Shown here in pieces: positions 12,442 to 25,460 of a DNA stretch of 64,000 nt. Location: positions 12,383,501 through 12,447,500 of the forward strand of contig OX344754.2 in NCBI GenBank assembly GCA_947034885.2. The letters are read 5' to 3'. The position numbers and the translations under genes are program-made. The notes under the pieces were generated by a model that had not been told where the DNA came from, made no database searches, and saw only the letters and a program-made list of their open reading frames with translations. The DNA is from Thuidium tamariscinum. Its lineage: Eukaryota; Streptophyta; Bryopsida; Hypnales; Thuidiaceae. The stretch's first letter is position 1; the number at the start of each line of letters is the position of its first letter.

Positions 12442-12653
12442 CACTACAAGAGAAAGGGGTGTTTTAAGTATAGTCCTAGAGATGAGATTTTTAGTACAAA
12501 CCTTTTTAGGAGATTTTAAGTAAAAAATATGTGTCTTTTTAGTAAAATTTTACTAGAAAGTCACATATTTCTTACTTAAAGTCTCCTATAAAGGTTTTTA
12601 CTTAAAATCTTATCTCTAGGACTATATTTAAAACACCCCTTTCTCTTGTAGTG
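12442..12653. mobile_element. CACTA-type MITE, 212 bp
   Basis: Begins CACTACAAGAGAAAGGGG and ends CCCCTTTCTCTTGTAGTG; the two arms fold back over most of the length. The same ends occur at 42528-42683. The flanks GAA and GGA do not form a clean 3-bp duplication, so the insertion is old or one flank has mutated. Confidence 0.8.
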
Positions 12654-12979
12654 GGACCAATAAGTAAATAACACATCAATGAGCACTAAAGTAGGAAGCA
12701 ATGAGCAAGAAAGTAGTTCTTGAATGATCAAAATTGGATGACTTCAAATGTTGGTCATGGGTGAAGGACAACTTTTGCTTTTCAAAATTCACAGTAATTT
12801 CAATTTAAGAGATAAAATTACCAACATTTTTGCAATCCCCATCATTTATGTCAAAGCAACCTTTGCAAATATTTTCTTTGCCTTAAACTACCTCAAATCA
12901 TGTCCCTAGATCATGTCCAAAAGTACTTATTTTATTAGTCATAGATACCTCTCCTTATTAATATAATCTAAGTGACAAA

Positions 12980-13284
12980 AAGGTAGGTGACTCTAAAAGC
13001 AACCTGGCTTTAAAAATGACCTCTAACTTAAAGGTACATTTTCCTTTCTTCAATGTACAAATAGTGTACATTTCATCATGGGTTCACTTTAAGGAACTAC
13101 TACCTTTCAACTTCAAAAAATTATAACTAATTCCACAAAGGTTCATAAAATATGAAATGACTTGGGTTGAATGCCAATTCCATTTATCTTCCTATGAAAA
13201 TTTACTACATTTTTTTTCAAGGAGTTTAGCTTCCCTGAAATTGCAATCAGCTCTAAGAAGATCAGTTTAAGAGTACACTACATT
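12980..13284. mobile_element. Diverged MITE of the CTAAGG family
   Basis: The inner block at 13125-13260 matches the element at 10896-11414 (AATGCCAATTCCATTT, then TTTAGCTTCCCTGAAA, then GCAATCAGCTC). The ends (AGGTAGGTGACTCTAAAAGC and a diverged inverse ending ACTACATTAG) pair only partly. Boundaries are approximate. Confidence 0.6.
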
Positions 13285-13367
13285 AGTAGCAGTCTTGCAT
13301 GAACTGGAAGTAGGGGAAGAGTTGGAGAATGTAAGCTTAGTACACCAGAAAATGGTCAGATTGTCAC

Positions 13368-13643
13368 TAAGGTGGGTACACCTAAAATTGCACCTCACCT
13401 AAAAGTGCCATCTATAGTTGTTGTACATTTCTGAATTCTATTATGTACCTATTTGGCTGGAGCGCTTTTAGAAACAAACTTTGAACCTTAATAACTTTTG
13501 CATACTGTATCCAAATGCTACGTTTTTTGGTGCATTGGAACATGCTTTCACTTGCCAAGAAGACTATATGAAAATTTGATCAGACCAGTAATAGTTACTA
13601 GGCACAGTACCAAAAAGTGGCACTTTTAGGTGTACCCACCTTA
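13368..13643. mobile_element. MITE, 276 bp, ends TAAGGTGGGTACACC
   Basis: Inverted ends TAAGGTGGGTACACCTAAAA pair perfectly for 20 bp and then with mismatches. The interior contains AATAACTTTTGCATACTGTA followed by TCCAAATGCTAC, a block that reappears in similar form at about 57735-57760. No clear target duplication and no coding capacity. Confidence 0.75.
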
Positions 13644-15611
13644 CTGCTCCTTGAGAATCTCCTTAGTCCGGCACTGGCCAAAGAAACGGCAGAGACAGAC
13701 TTCGTTGTCCACCCTAAATACCGACTGACGCATTATTCAACCCACTCACCCACTGGGGACGTCTTGACATGTACAGAACTGTACTGCACTGTAGAGCCTT
13801 TGCAAGTGAAGAAAATGAAGGATAAGCTGAACTTTGATGTAAAGGTCCGCCTGCAATGAAATTCCGTTTCATTTGTTTCCCAAAAACCCAGAAAAACTTT
13901 AGTGTAAAGGGGAATGAATGAACTTTTTGTTGGGATAGTTCAACAACCTAATTCTCATGGACTTAAGGACCTAGACAGTGAGATTTATTCTTTCTTCTAG
14001 GAAGATTGTCACTATATGTATTCGCTTGAATCTTTTTTTGACTCCTAAAGAACAATAAACCTACTTTGGAGCTTTTGGAAGACTTAGGTACATTCACACA
14101 AAGTCATTTTGGAATTGATGAAAGTTAAACTTTCTTTTTATCAAAGATGTATGTTCCTACAAACTTCAAGAACTACCTTCCTGCTCACTACTTCCATACA
14201 TGTGTTATAACCTTATTAGTCCTAACCTTAAAAATAACAAAAAAAACAAAATATGTCGAGCTTCAGCTCCACCCTAAGGTTGGAAATATGTTAGTATGCC
14301 CGGTTATGTGCATCTGCTTACCACTCGTCTTGTTGCATAGTTACCTTTGTCGCATTCAAACTATTGACCTTCAATACAATTGTTTTGAGTTCTTGCAAGA
14401 AGTCAAATCAAAGGATTTGGAGTGAAATTAACATGGAAAACTCCCATGTCCTCTCTTCCGTCTAGGATTTTTGTATTTCATTACTTTGACTGCTATGGTG
14501 AAAAGATTTCATTCAATCATGCAAAAGGAAGAATCAGTCATTGAATATTTACTCAAGACTATAATTGTGAACGAATTATCGCTCAAAAAACCATTCCTGG
14601 TCTCCCCCAGGCTTGCGCTACTTGAATCCAGACAGAATCGGCTTATGTTCTGCTATCCTTGCTCTGACAATTTTGTGATTAGATTTCAGAGAGAATTATG
14701 CACAGATCTTTTGTCTTTTACTGATGCACTCATTTTCAATCACAAGATTTAGAATCTCCATTGTCACGATTGCATTATGAAATACTGAATACGAGTGCTC
14801 CAAAGTAACAAAACCGGCTTAGGCTTAACTTCCGAGTCCAAATCTGATCATCTACAGTCACTCGGGTACAGTGTAAAGAATGATCGAGATTCCCAGGAGC
14901 AGACAGTAACTTAACACGCTCCTCCTGTTGAATTGCTGCTGCATCGATCTCAATGATTCATACCAACCCAATTTGTCTGGACAGTCGAATAATTTCTTTT
15001 AGACTAGTGAGGTCAGATCGGGCGCTCAGGTCAATGGGTGCGAAAGCTGGCCATCGAGACTTTCGCACTGAACGTGAGAGGTAGAGCAGTTCAGCGTCTG
15101 CACTCGGAACTCCCTAGATCGAGTATCGAAGCTTTCTGAGTCAAAGATTATAAAACAATTGTGATCCATTCCATACCGACAGAGTTCAATCATGCCTCAG
15201 TTCAGTGCTTACCTTCTAAGAGATTGGGTTCTCTTCAGAGTCCGTGAATCTCTGATCACTCTGATGCTGCCTTAGTCCCTGCTCAGCTCTTTGTTGAATC
15301 TCTATCTTTGCCGAGTGCAGGCTCCGGGTAGAGAGGTGAGGATGTTGTGGTGGAGTTTTTGCGAAAAACTAATTCCTGTACTGCACATCAACAACTGAGG
15401 AAATCCATTTTCCATCCTGTCTCTAGTACTTATTTCAGAGCTCCTTCAGTTTGTTTTTTTACTGCTTGAACACTATCGTAGCCGTGCCATGGCGAGTTTG
15501 GTCATCGATGTGGGATATGGCTTTGATTGACCTACAGGCAATGCTTTTGAGAAGACTAGCTGCTTTGGCACTCCGATTTCTCCCCTTGAAGGCAGAGTTG
15601 AGGTATTTGGA
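13644..15611. other. Spacer upstream of the LRR receptor-like protein
   Basis: No gene could be supported. Short open frames at 13617-13859, 14147-14425 and 14471-14752 show no recognisable domain and drift into AT-rich sequence. From about 14800 the composition becomes more balanced, as expected for the promoter and 5' UTR of the next gene. Confidence 0.35.
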
Positions 15612-18332
15612 ATGGAGCCGCACTTAGCTGCGATTTTACTTGTCCTCCTTGTTAGCCTTCCAATTGGACTTGTGTGCGCAGGGCTTCATGAAGAAACGCG
15701 ATTTCTGGAGGACTTATCAGACAGAGCATCTGATGAGAGTGCGTTGGTGCAATTCAAACAAGAGGCGCTTCACGGGAACTTACAGAATAATGCGCTGAGT
15801 ACATGGGTCAATACGACTGACTTCTGCCAGTGGACGGGAGTGACGTGCAACATCGAAACGCCCCGACGAGTCCTCGCACTGAACATAACCAACATCGACT
15901 TGAATGGGATCTTGAGCTCAGCTTTGGCTAATCTGAGCTTCCTTGAAAATCTGACCCTTCATGGAACAGACTTGAGAGGCAGTATTCCATCTGCTTTCGG
16001 GAAGCTTTCGTCTCTGCGGCATCTGGAGCTCTACAACAACTCGTTGACAGGCTCCATTCCTTCTGAGCTCGGGGACTGCAGGAATCTGACAACCCTAATT
16101 CTAACTTTTAACCACCTCATTGGACTCCTTCCTGCCGCACTGGGTAACCTTCACCAACTGGAAACGCTGAATTTCAAGGAGAACAATATCAGTGGCACTC
16201 TCCCGGAGGAACTTGGAAGGTGCGTCAATCTGCGAGAACTCGTTGGCAGATCTAATCTGCTCGTAGGGGAGATTCCAAAGTCGCTGGGCAACTGCAGTCG
16301 ATTATCAATGTTTGATTTTGAGGCCAATGAAATGATCGGGACTTTACCAGCATCGTTCGGGCAACTGCAAGAGCTTAGTTCAATTTACCTTCGCTTCAAC
16401 AAAATCTCGGGGGGGATCGGGATGCTGGGAAATTGCAGCAAGATGTACAAGCTCTATCTCTCGTACAACCTCTTCAATGGAACTCTTCCACCATACCCAG
16501 GTCAACGGTGGGATCTCCTCGAGAATTACGAAGGAGAGCACAACAGTTTTTCAGGAGAGATCCCTCGTGCACTTACTGCGAACTGTAGCGGTCTCAAGAA
16601 TGTGGTATTTGGAAACAATAAACTCACAGGAACTATCTCGCCGGAGTTCGGCGAATGCCCGCAGTTGGAAAGCCTGCAATTCTGGAACAACAGTTTGACT
16701 GGCGGAATCCCTAAAGAGCTCGGGGGGTTGCCCAAACTCCGGCTTCTCTACTTGAGTAACAACAGTTTCGAAGGACCTATCCCGGCTTCCCTTGCAAGCT
16801 GCCCAAGCTTAGGTGCAGTTCTATTCGACTACAACAAGGGCATCAACGGGTCCATACCTGCAGAATTCGGCAGCAGCCGTAGTCTTCAAAATATCGTCAT
16901 CACTAACACTAGTATCAGCGGTGAAATCCCTCCACTTTGCTCTGTCACATCTATTGAAGTGCTTGTTCTCAACAACAATAACCTCACGGGAAGCATCCCT
17001 GCTTCGCTCTCCAAATGTGTAAACCTGACCACATTGTTTCTGCAGAACAATCGACTCAGCGGTGCCATTCCAGCGGATATAGGGAACTTGTATCTCTTAG
17101 AGAGGATCTGGCTAGACGGAAACAATCTCACTGGAATCATACCTGCAAGCCTCAGTCAATGCTCTAACCTGCGCAACCTACACCTAAATGACAACCATTT
17201 CGAGGGCGAACTCCCGAGAGAGCTTCATAATTGTCCCGCCCTAACTCGCATTCTGTTATCCAACAATCAATTGACTGGACGGCTCGATGGTTTGAACTTC
17301 ACTAGTTTCCGAGCCCTTGAAGTACTGACAGCAGCCAACAATGCCCTCACCGGAAGCTTTCCTGAGACTCTTATCAACTGTGAGAAACTTGTGGTTCTCG
17401 ACCTCAGCGGGAACAAATTGTCGGGAGAATTCCCGGCGTCTTCCACACCAGTTCTTCAGAAGCTGCGAGTGCTCAATATGGAGTCCAACCTAATTGAAGG
17501 TGCGATTCCAGATTGGATATGGAACCTTAAGAACGTGAGTGTGCTCAATTTATCGAGCAACAACCTGACCGGAGAGATTTCAAGCAACTTGACCAATATG
17601 AGAGGCTTCATTGACAATATCACCCTGACGGTACTTGACGCAGAGAGCAAGGATATTGACCTGCTCGGTAGGTATTACTCCCTGAAGTTGAGCGCGTTCA
17701 CAGTGAATCTGCAGATGAGTTGGAAAGGTAAGGTTCATACGTTCTCCGGAAACGGGCTCTCGTGGACTGCGACACTCAATTTGGCAGTCAACAGGCTAAG
17801 AGGGCGAATACCTGAAGACATTCTCAAATTGGAATATCTACGCGATCTTAATCTCTCTCGCAACGCGTTCCAGGGGCGAATTCCTGATTTTTTTTCAAGC
17901 TTTCCTAACTTCGAGTCGCTGGATTTCTCTTCGAACGAGCTCACGGGCCCTGTTCCCGGCATGCTGGCACGGATGAGCAATCTCCAGAATTGTTTCTTGG
18001 GAGGCAACAGACTCTCGGGTGCAATTCCGCAGGAGAATGGCTTCGGCTCTCACTGGAGACCGGAGAATTTCTTGCCTGGTAACGAAGGACTGTGTGGGCT
18101 GCCACTTCCAAAGCAATGCACCCGTTTTTCTTGGTTCGAAGCACACATGTCCGTCCCGGGTCTTTGCTTTGGCCTGTTCATTGGTTTTGGCGGAACTCTT
18201 TTGGTTATCGGAATGTCCTCGTCGCTTCGGACGTTTGTCTTTGCTTCCCGAGCTAGATCGCGACGGAAGGAGCGGATGTCAGTCTGGAGAGGTCAGACGC
18301 CATGGTGGAACGCACCGGGGGGGGCAACTTAA
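15612..18332 (+). CDS. LRR receptor-like protein (RLP), no kinase domain
   Basis: Single-exon gene of 906 aa. Residues 1-23 form a signal peptide, followed by a plant LRR N-cap with paired cysteines (DFCQWTGVTC). About two dozen extracellular repeats of the plant type (LxxNxLxGxIP) follow. Near residues 680-720 an 'island' without repeats (containing YYSLKLSAF) precedes the last four repeats, an arrangement typical of RLPs and PSKR-like receptors. The ectodomain ends in NEGLCGLPLPKQC, then comes one membrane segment (about 848-868) and a short basic tail. Such proteins sit in the plasma membrane and signal by pairing with kinases; the ligand cannot be told. No kinase follows downstream. An 8-G run at about 18318 sits just before the stop, and a different frame stays open across this tail, so a truncated receptor kinase is an alternative. 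ATG 15612 directly precedes the signal peptide. Confidence 0.9.
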   Translation: MEPHLAAILLVLLVSLPIGLVCAGLHEETRFLEDLSDRASDESALVQFKQEALHGNLQNNALSTWVNTTDFCQWTGVTCNIETPRRVLALNITNIDLNGILSSALANLSFLENLTLHGTDLRGSIPSAFGKLSSLRHLELYNNSLTGSIPSELGDCRNLTTLILTFNHLIGLLPAALGNLHQLETLNFKENNISGTLPEELGRCVNLRELVGRSNLLVGEIPKSLGNCSRLSMFDFEANEMIGTLPASFGQLQELSSIYLRFNKISGGIGMLGNCSKMYKLYLSYNLFNGTLPPYPGQRWDLLENYEGEHNSFSGEIPRALTANCSGLKNVVFGNNKLTGTISPEFGECPQLESLQFWNNSLTGGIPKELGGLPKLRLLYLSNNSFEGPIPASLASCPSLGAVLFDYNKGINGSIPAEFGSSRSLQNIVITNTSISGEIPPLCSVTSIEVLVLNNNNLTGSIPASLSKCVNLTTLFLQNNRLSGAIPADIGNLYLLERIWLDGNNLTGIIPASLSQCSNLRNLHLNDNHFEGELPRELHNCPALTRILLSNNQLTGRLDGLNFTSFRALEVLTAANNALTGSFPETLINCEKLVVLDLSGNKLSGEFPASSTPVLQKLRVLNMESNLIEGAIPDWIWNLKNVSVLNLSSNNLTGEISSNLTNMRGFIDNITLTVLDAESKDIDLLGRYYSLKLSAFTVNLQMSWKGKVHTFSGNGLSWTATLNLAVNRLRGRIPEDILKLEYLRDLNLSRNAFQGRIPDFFSSFPNFESLDFSSNELTGPVPGMLARMSNLQNCFLGGNRLSGAIPQENGFGSHWRPENFLPGNEGLCGLPLPKQCTRFSWFEAHMSVPGLCFGLFIGFGGTLLVIGMSSSLRTFVFASRARSRRKERMSVWRGQTPWWNAPGGAT

Positions 18333-19264
18333 TCTTGACGGTGTTTGTACAAACAGGCTCCTTCACTCCAGTAGCATTAGATGCTTAGTTTTCATGAAAA
18401 CAGATTCTGTCTCAATTGTTGCTTTATGTTTTAAGATTGCTTAGGCTTCTGTGAAGACGCAAGTTAAGAGTCCCGCCCACTGTACTCCATCGGCAGAAGG
18501 CTTTGGAGAGAAGAATCCCATTGCCTGCCTTCGGACTTCTTAAGAATTTATTTATCACAGCCTCGCAGCTCTGTGAACATGGACACATGGTGTGCTGAAA
18601 AGGTCTGTTTACAACGATTGGAAGGAATGCATCTTAACTAGGACTTGGCATGGCATGGAAAAATTGCTGTAGTGTCCATCCTCCTACTTTTTGCACAAGC
18701 GATTTTAGAAGCAGTGATATGGGAAGCTCACATCGCAGGGACGGCTACGGCTGAACCCTCACATCGCGGTGCAGAACATGGACGCCTCCATACCTCGCGT
18801 GCTGCATCACGAGCTGTCGAAGTAGTTTCTGCCGTTTGGCTCCACTGGCACGTTATTACACCTCTTCTCTTACCTCCGCGGACCATGGCAAGCGCCAGAC
18901 ATATTTCCGTTCCTCAAGGGAGTATAAACCGTACACCCGAATGTATAGCCTTAGCCTTCGTCAGTTGCCTAGTTATTTGATTTTTGTCAGCATCCGTGAT
19001 GCCTGATGGAAAGGCGTGTGCTTCAATGATATTTTCAAATTGTTTAACACTCTGAAATCATATCACTGGAAGTATGTAATTCAAATTTTATGTGTCTGGT
19101 AACGACAACAAGCTCTGCACAGGCCACTTCTTCAAGTCCACTTCACTTTCACTAATGACATAAGTTCCGGCGATGGAGCTTTTGATGCTCATCGTGATCC
19201 TCTCACCAATGCAATAATTCGACCTCTAATTTCTTCACTCACAACGAGATTTTTTGTTGGACAA
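18333..19264. other. Spacer between convergent genes
   Basis: Holds the 3' ends of the LRR receptor-like gene and of the AWPM-19 gene on the other strand. An open frame at 18645-18980 starts with TTG and has no recognisable domain, so I do not call it. Confidence 0.4.
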
Positions 19265-20283
19265 TTAGACAGCTGCAGCAGCGGGTGTGCCATGGTGATG
19301 TTTCTCTGCTTGCACCAAACCAATGTTGGCACCTCCAGCGGCTGGGTTGCTGTAAGGCGGGCCGTAGTCGCTGCTTAAGACGCCGGCATGGAGAGACAGC
19401 AAGTAGAAGAGCTCGAAGAGGGCCAAGACGATGATGAACGACTCCACCACTTTCTGCGAGAATACCGTACAAGTTGCTCAAATATGAGAAAGAGCTAACA
19501 GATATCTTCATGTTATGAGATCACATTTGATTCATCTACGCGTTTGCAGACATAGAAATCAGCGATTCCACAGTCAAATTTCGTTCCGTCACACTTTCTT
19601 GTCAAAGCTCTCGGCACAAGTTTGGTTATCGTTTGAAAGCTCACCAGCTTCTTGGAGCGTGGGCCTCCGATGCGAATCTCCTTGCAAGCGACACTGCACA
19701 AGACCGATAACAGGAAAATCTCTGTGTTAAGCAGTTTCTTTGAACACCCTGATTAATTTTCAGATTTTGGTCGGCAAGAAGGTGAAATCCCGACTCCGCA
19801 TTTTCTAAAAGACACTGTTAAGATTCAGCGTACCCGAAGGCGAGGAGAGTGAGCGTCCAGGCGATGAGCGCAGCCGAAGCGGCAGCGGCAAGGCTTTCGG
19901 TGCGCCACACTCTCAAGTGGTGAATGCCAGCCAAAGCGGACGCCAATCCCACCACAGAAGCAATGAGCACCATCGGCAGGAAGTAGAATGTTGCCGAATT
20001 ACCTGCAATCCAACCCGAAATCAACTGCATGAGACATTTACGATTATATTTTCACATATCAAAGAAATGCAAATGAGGAAGATCGAGTGACTGATTGAGT
20101 TTATTCCGAATTTGTCTCAAACTCCGAGTTCTTGCGGCACGTACCGACGTAGCCAGCCTTGCCCGCCGATGAGTCGATGTTCTTGTTTAAGGCCCACCCT
20201 GCGAGGGCGGCCGTGACGGCATACATGCAGAAGTTTAACGCCAAAAGTGGCGTGGAAATTCCCCTTCCAATGCCGAAAGCCAT
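19265..20283 (-). CDS. AWPM-19 (PM19-like) plasma-membrane protein
   Basis: Four exons on the minus strand: 20145-20283, 19834-20002, 19645-19693 and 19265-19453, all GT-AG and in phase, giving 181 aa. The start MAFGIGRGISTPLLALN, the block LAGIHHLRVWRTESLAAAAS and ACKEIRIGG are family signatures. Four hydrophobic segments (about 9-32, 53-75, 84-103, 122-143) give a tetraspan layout; the tail is Gly/Ala/His-rich. Family members are integral plasma-membrane proteins induced by abscisic acid, cold and drying and linked to freezing and desiccation tolerance in cereals; the exact molecular activity is debated. ATG 20283 matches the family start. Identity is firm; stress control is inferred from the family, not from promoter sites seen here. 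Confidence 0.93.
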
Positions 20284-22071
20284 GGTCACAGCACCACCTC
20301 TCCAAATTTGAGCACCCTCAACCTATTCCTCCGCACCTGTGGATACGCGATCACAAATTAGCACCAACAGTCAGAGACTTCGGAAATTTTTTCAAGTTAT
20401 AGAATGAGGTATCGGGCAAAATCTTCGCTTTCCTCTTCAAAAGCTTACAGCTCGGGAGAGTGCAAGAATGCGTGGCGTCAAACATATATTGACTTAGAAC
20501 AGAAGCGAGGCAGGTAACGCACACTGTGCAGGAACGAACATCAAGAAACGGTTCTAATCAGTACAAGAATGACAGGAACCTTAAATTTTTTAACGTTCTT
20601 GACAACTTAGAGTCGAGAAATTATTCAGATCGAGCACGCATTGCTTGGGCATTCATACCTAAGAAGAGCTCCTACAACATAGCCGCTACATGTCAGACCT
20701 CTAATGGATATTTTTCAAAAACGATGGCCGGAGATCGACATTTCAATGGAGCGGATGAAAAAAATTGTCGTCGATCTTGTGTGTTAGGGATTTAACTCCA
20801 GCTCGTTGACACAAAAACTTCAAGAGAACTATTTGAAATGATCAGAAGCCATAGCAAGTTGCGATTGAAAGGGGAGCCAATAAGAGATCGACATGAAGAA
20901 AGCAAGTCCGGTCTCAGCTATATGCATCCATTGACTATTCCAAGCAATGCATCAAAAAGACACCTCGGTCCACGAAGATCGACATTCAACGAGAAACATT
21001 GGTTGCCTTCAGAGGAATAATCAAGAATGACTCATCTGACCAGCATGCAAGAAGAAAGATATATCAAAGCAAGCTTAGCTCGGAATTTCAAGGCAACTGT
21101 GCCAAGTCAGTGACTGAAGCACATCACGTACCTGAGAGTGCTGATCAACTCGGTTTGGAAGAATACAATCGTTGCAACAAGAATGAGCTCCAAGAAACAG
21201 AAAAAGGTGAGAAAGCTCACACTCAAGGCTCACAGTGCTACCGGTAACTGCTTTAAGGAGGAAGGCGGCTGACCCACCTTGGTTTGCACCTCAGTAATTT
21301 AAATACCGAGCGCAACCATGGGTTACGTACCCACACATACTTAAACTCCACATTGAGCATAGGACATGCAGCATGCCACATGGAGTGGGTATGGACATGG
21401 AAATCATCATGAGAGCCAAAACTGTGGAGTCTCCTTGTTTTTTTGCTACGCTTGTTGGACCCTTGTGAGAGATTGTTGCAGCTTTGCTGTGTGTATGTTC
21501 ATGGGTTTGTATGAGACTTTCCTCTCATTTCACACCTGCGCTGTCAAAGTCAAGTGGCCTACCGGGTTGCTACTTCTTTGCAGCTTAACTCTTTTGTTCA
21601 AGAAACTTAGAATTATCACCTCGAGCTTCAATCTTGAATTGAGCGTCGAACATTGAAAGGAGATCTTCACATTCCTGATGTGTATGTTACATCATCGGTG
21701 ACTGACGTGAACTCTTCCTTGCTGTGAGGAAACAGAACCAGTGGAGAAGCTATTGATGTGTTTCCATGAGTAGATATTAGGTCACACGAGGTGTTCATTC
21801 TCTTCTGTGTTGGAACTGATAATAAATCCTCTCAAACACCATGTCGAGTTTATTTCCAATGCTTCAGTTTTGGTCTTCCGGTCTTTGATCTATTGAACGA
21901 ATTGTATCCTGTGTGATCTTCGATCTAGTGTGCGAATTGTAGCATTTGTTGTCGAATCCAAGCTCTGTTCAGGGTATGGGGTGCGCGCCACAACCCTAAT
22001 TCTGAACCTATTTTAATTATTGCGCAGGAGAAGCTTCGGATTTCGGGCAACTTTCTGAGAAGTGTACTCCG
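20284..22071. other. Shared upstream region of AWPM-19 and the kinase pseudogene
   Basis: The two genes diverge from here. No coding region is supported; open frames at 20526-20795, 20838-21020 and 20999-21247 have no domain and no splice-consistent partner. The base composition is less AT-rich than the repeat deserts, as expected for promoter and UTR sequence. Confidence 0.35.
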
Positions 22072-25000
22072 ATGGATTACAAAGTGGGCGACAAGTACTT
22101 GCGCGGTCTTCTGATTGGGAATGGTTCATCCGCTGACGTCTTTATGGGTCAGTGAAGGAGGAAAGCCTAATTGTCTTTGCTATGGTTTTGTACACAGGGG
22201 CATCTTTTTTTGTTTATATCACCTTAAATTCAGGCCACAATGAATGGCAACTGTTACCTTGCAATTCCAACTCTTTTAGAATGCCTTGCATGTTTTGATT
22301 GTGTTTCATGCAATTACGAGTTTGGTTCACTTCGATGCAGGAACGAATGTCCAAACCAACGAACAGGTTGCAATGAAGCTGGTACGTACTGACTGAGGTG
22401 ATTTTGTCCGTTATTACTTTTCAAACGAAATCTAAATAATACAATAAATTTATATTTTAGGATGATCCATTATTATGGTGAAAATCTTGAAATCTGAAAT
22501 GCTATGGTAATCAAATACAGGAATCCATCAAGGCAAAGAATCCACAGCTATTTTTTGAGTCGAAGTTGTACCGGATTCTCCAGGGAGGAAGTAAGAATCA
22601 CGTGCTTCTGGGCGCTTAATTTCTTAGAACTTTGATGGAGCAACAGAAACCCCATTTGGCAGTGAGTGGTTTAGAATTTCAAGTGTTGTGCATTGACATA
22701 CTTGCATTTGTGTCTTGACATACCCTTTTTGCATAGCATTTAATAAATTAACACCTGACCTTTCGATTTCAGCTGGTATTCTCAACACTCGATGGTATGG
22801 TTTACAAGGAAGATACAGAGTTTTGGTCATGGATCTTTTGGACCAACTCTTGAAGACCTAAAGAAGTTCCGCAGTCAGAAATTTTCGTGCTCTAAGGAAG
22901 AGCTTGCGAGATTCTCGCTGACGACCGTGCTTACCAGCTTGTAAGTACCACTTATTAATCCATTTATTAAATATTATCAAGTCAGCTAGTTTGGATTTGT
23001 GAATGAATGTGCTCAATATGATCATGTAGTCTCACATTTGCCTGTACAAACCTTGCTTGTGAGACATTTCGAACCATGTTCTAAAAAATCAAACAACTTG
23101 ATTGGTCAATGTTGGAGGGTTTTACACTTGTCCGGATAGCATGGAGAAAGACTCCTGACAAAGGATGCTAAAAGGACATTGATGCTTAGAGCATCATGAA
23201 TCCAATGCTGTAAAAGGAACTGAACAAATGAGAAATGTACTCAGCAATCAGATTTGTGCTGCCCCTTGTACTGCTTTGGATTCATGATGCTCTTACATGG
23301 CAGCACTTATTGAGAGTGGTCTTGTTCAGTTGACCATTGTGTAGAAAGCTCAAAATACCATTAGCTAAATTGAAAAAACTACATTCGCAGTAAATGTGAG
23401 GAAGTTTGAGTAGGTCGTTACTAAACAAGAAAGCCAGTTTTACGATAAACACAGTAATTTGTACGGGACAAGCCTCGTTACTGAGCGCCTAGTTTCTTAT
23501 ATTCCTTCGCATCTGTTGTGAAGGCTTCAACTAGCTATGAAATTTTTTGCTTGATTCAAGAATCCTCCGGGGAAATGTAAATCAGTCCAATATTTCTCAT
23601 TAAAACCCAATCATCAGTGCTCACTTATTCGACGTGACATTTGGTGACATGTTCGTTGCCTAATAGGTCTGGATTATTGAATGTGCTCCCTTCTAATTAC
23701 TAAGGTCTTCCTCTACTCAATGCCACAGATTTCCGTTCTGCATCATATTCATTCAAAGGGCTTCATGCATCGGGACATCAAGCCTGAGATTCTCCTGATG
23801 GGGCTTGGGAAACGAGCAAATCAGGTGATTGAAGTGGATATTCCTTGTAAGTGTTCATCCAAGTATTCCTCCGAGTCTCTAAGCATTAGGGAGTTGTTCT
23901 CAGTCCAGGAAACCCTACAAAATTCCCAACACTTATGAGATCAAGTAAAGGACTGACGCACATGCAGACTTAATTTTTGTCTTGAGGTTGGCAATCGTTA
24001 GATTCATATCATCAACTTTGGCCTTGCCAAAAAGTGGTGTCATCCAACAACCAAGGTGCACATTCCTTGCAGGTATCTTGTATTTTCATCATAAACTCTT
24101 CTAACTTACATGTTTGTTAGTGATGTTTTACACTCATACCACAAGCGATTACTTGGTTAGCAACGTTTCTACTGTTGTTAACGAGGTCTATTTAGCCCTT
24201 AAAGGACCTTGGTTGATTTTAGGGGTGGGCAAGACATTTTCTAGTCTCAAGTTAAAAATGGAAAAAAATAACAAATCGTTGTGCGTTCTAGAGATTTGAC
24301 CATACCAATGGAACTGGCATGAATGCTTGGGTTTCTCCATAGTAATTTTTTTGGTAATTAAAGGTTCTTTTGCTAAAAGATCTTTATATATTCAACCTAT
24401 ATTTCAGTAGTTTTTTCAACCTCTAACTTGCATGCTAGCACATATTGTTGTAATTCTTGTCCCAATGCATTCAATTTCCAATTGCCCACACCCATTCCCT
24501 TTTTCCATATCCAAGTTCATTCTAAAACTTTAGCTACCAATGAAAAAGTGTCAATTTTGACCAAAGTAGTTGATACATTAATGCTCCTAAAATATTGTGC
24601 ATTACATTGTATAGGGACCTAAATATTTTGACTATTTGATCAACAGGTCTAGTTTTGAAGTATATTTGTATCCTTCTAAAAATTAGTCATTGTTTCTATA
24701 GAGACAACAAGAATCTTGTAGGATGTGCCCGCTATGCAAGTATGAACAACCACAATGGTCTTGGTGAGCGTCTATTGCTAGTCAAATAATGTGAATGTAC
24801 AATTACAATGGGTGAAAAATAATATGCTCACAACGTCAATATTCAAGGTAGTCTTTAGTTCCTAGGAGAGCTTGGGCAAGGACAAATATAGATTTGAACC
24901 TACACTCTAAAAAATAAATTTTTGACTTGACAAGATTTTAGACACAAATAATTTCAATTTCATAAGTTTCTTTGTATGTCCATCTTATATGAACTCTAAT

Positions 25001-25460
25001 ATGAAGCATCACATATATTGTTGAATAGTAAATATAAAACACCTTCAAATCATGCTTGGATAAACATTATGAGTTTCATGAAACTTTGGCTCTAAACTTT
25101 TGAAAATATCCATAATCCAAATATTGAACATTGACTCTCTTAGGTGTTAAGATACCTTGCACCTTCCAAGGTGGCCAATAGTGTCATATTAAATTTCATA
25201 TTATTTTGAAAATTATGGCTTCTCATATTTACTTGCTTCAATACATATTGTATTCTTCTAAATACTAATAAACTCATTGTAACCTTTCATTGCCCATGCA
25301 TCAATTAATTGGATGTGGTGTTGAAATAGAGCAAAGTAGAAGAGATGACTTGGAGTCTTTTGGATATGTATTGGTGTACTTGCTTAAAGGCAAGTAAGTA
25401 GGCTATGATGTAACTTCTTATAAGGATACTCATTTATTGCACTTGATAGTTCTACAAGTG

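Noticed and set aside
17735..18146. Antisense open frames within the LRR gene
   Set aside because: They are shadows of the repetitive LRR coding sequence.
18645..18980. Open frame with a hydrophobic start that could be a secreted peptide
   Set aside because: It starts with TTG, not ATG, and no family similarity is recognisable.
24880..24910. GATTTGAACCTACACTC, resembling the T-arm of a tRNA on the minus strand
   Set aside because: No acceptor stem, D-arm or anticodon stem can be folded around it, and the other copy of the repeat differs at the key bases.
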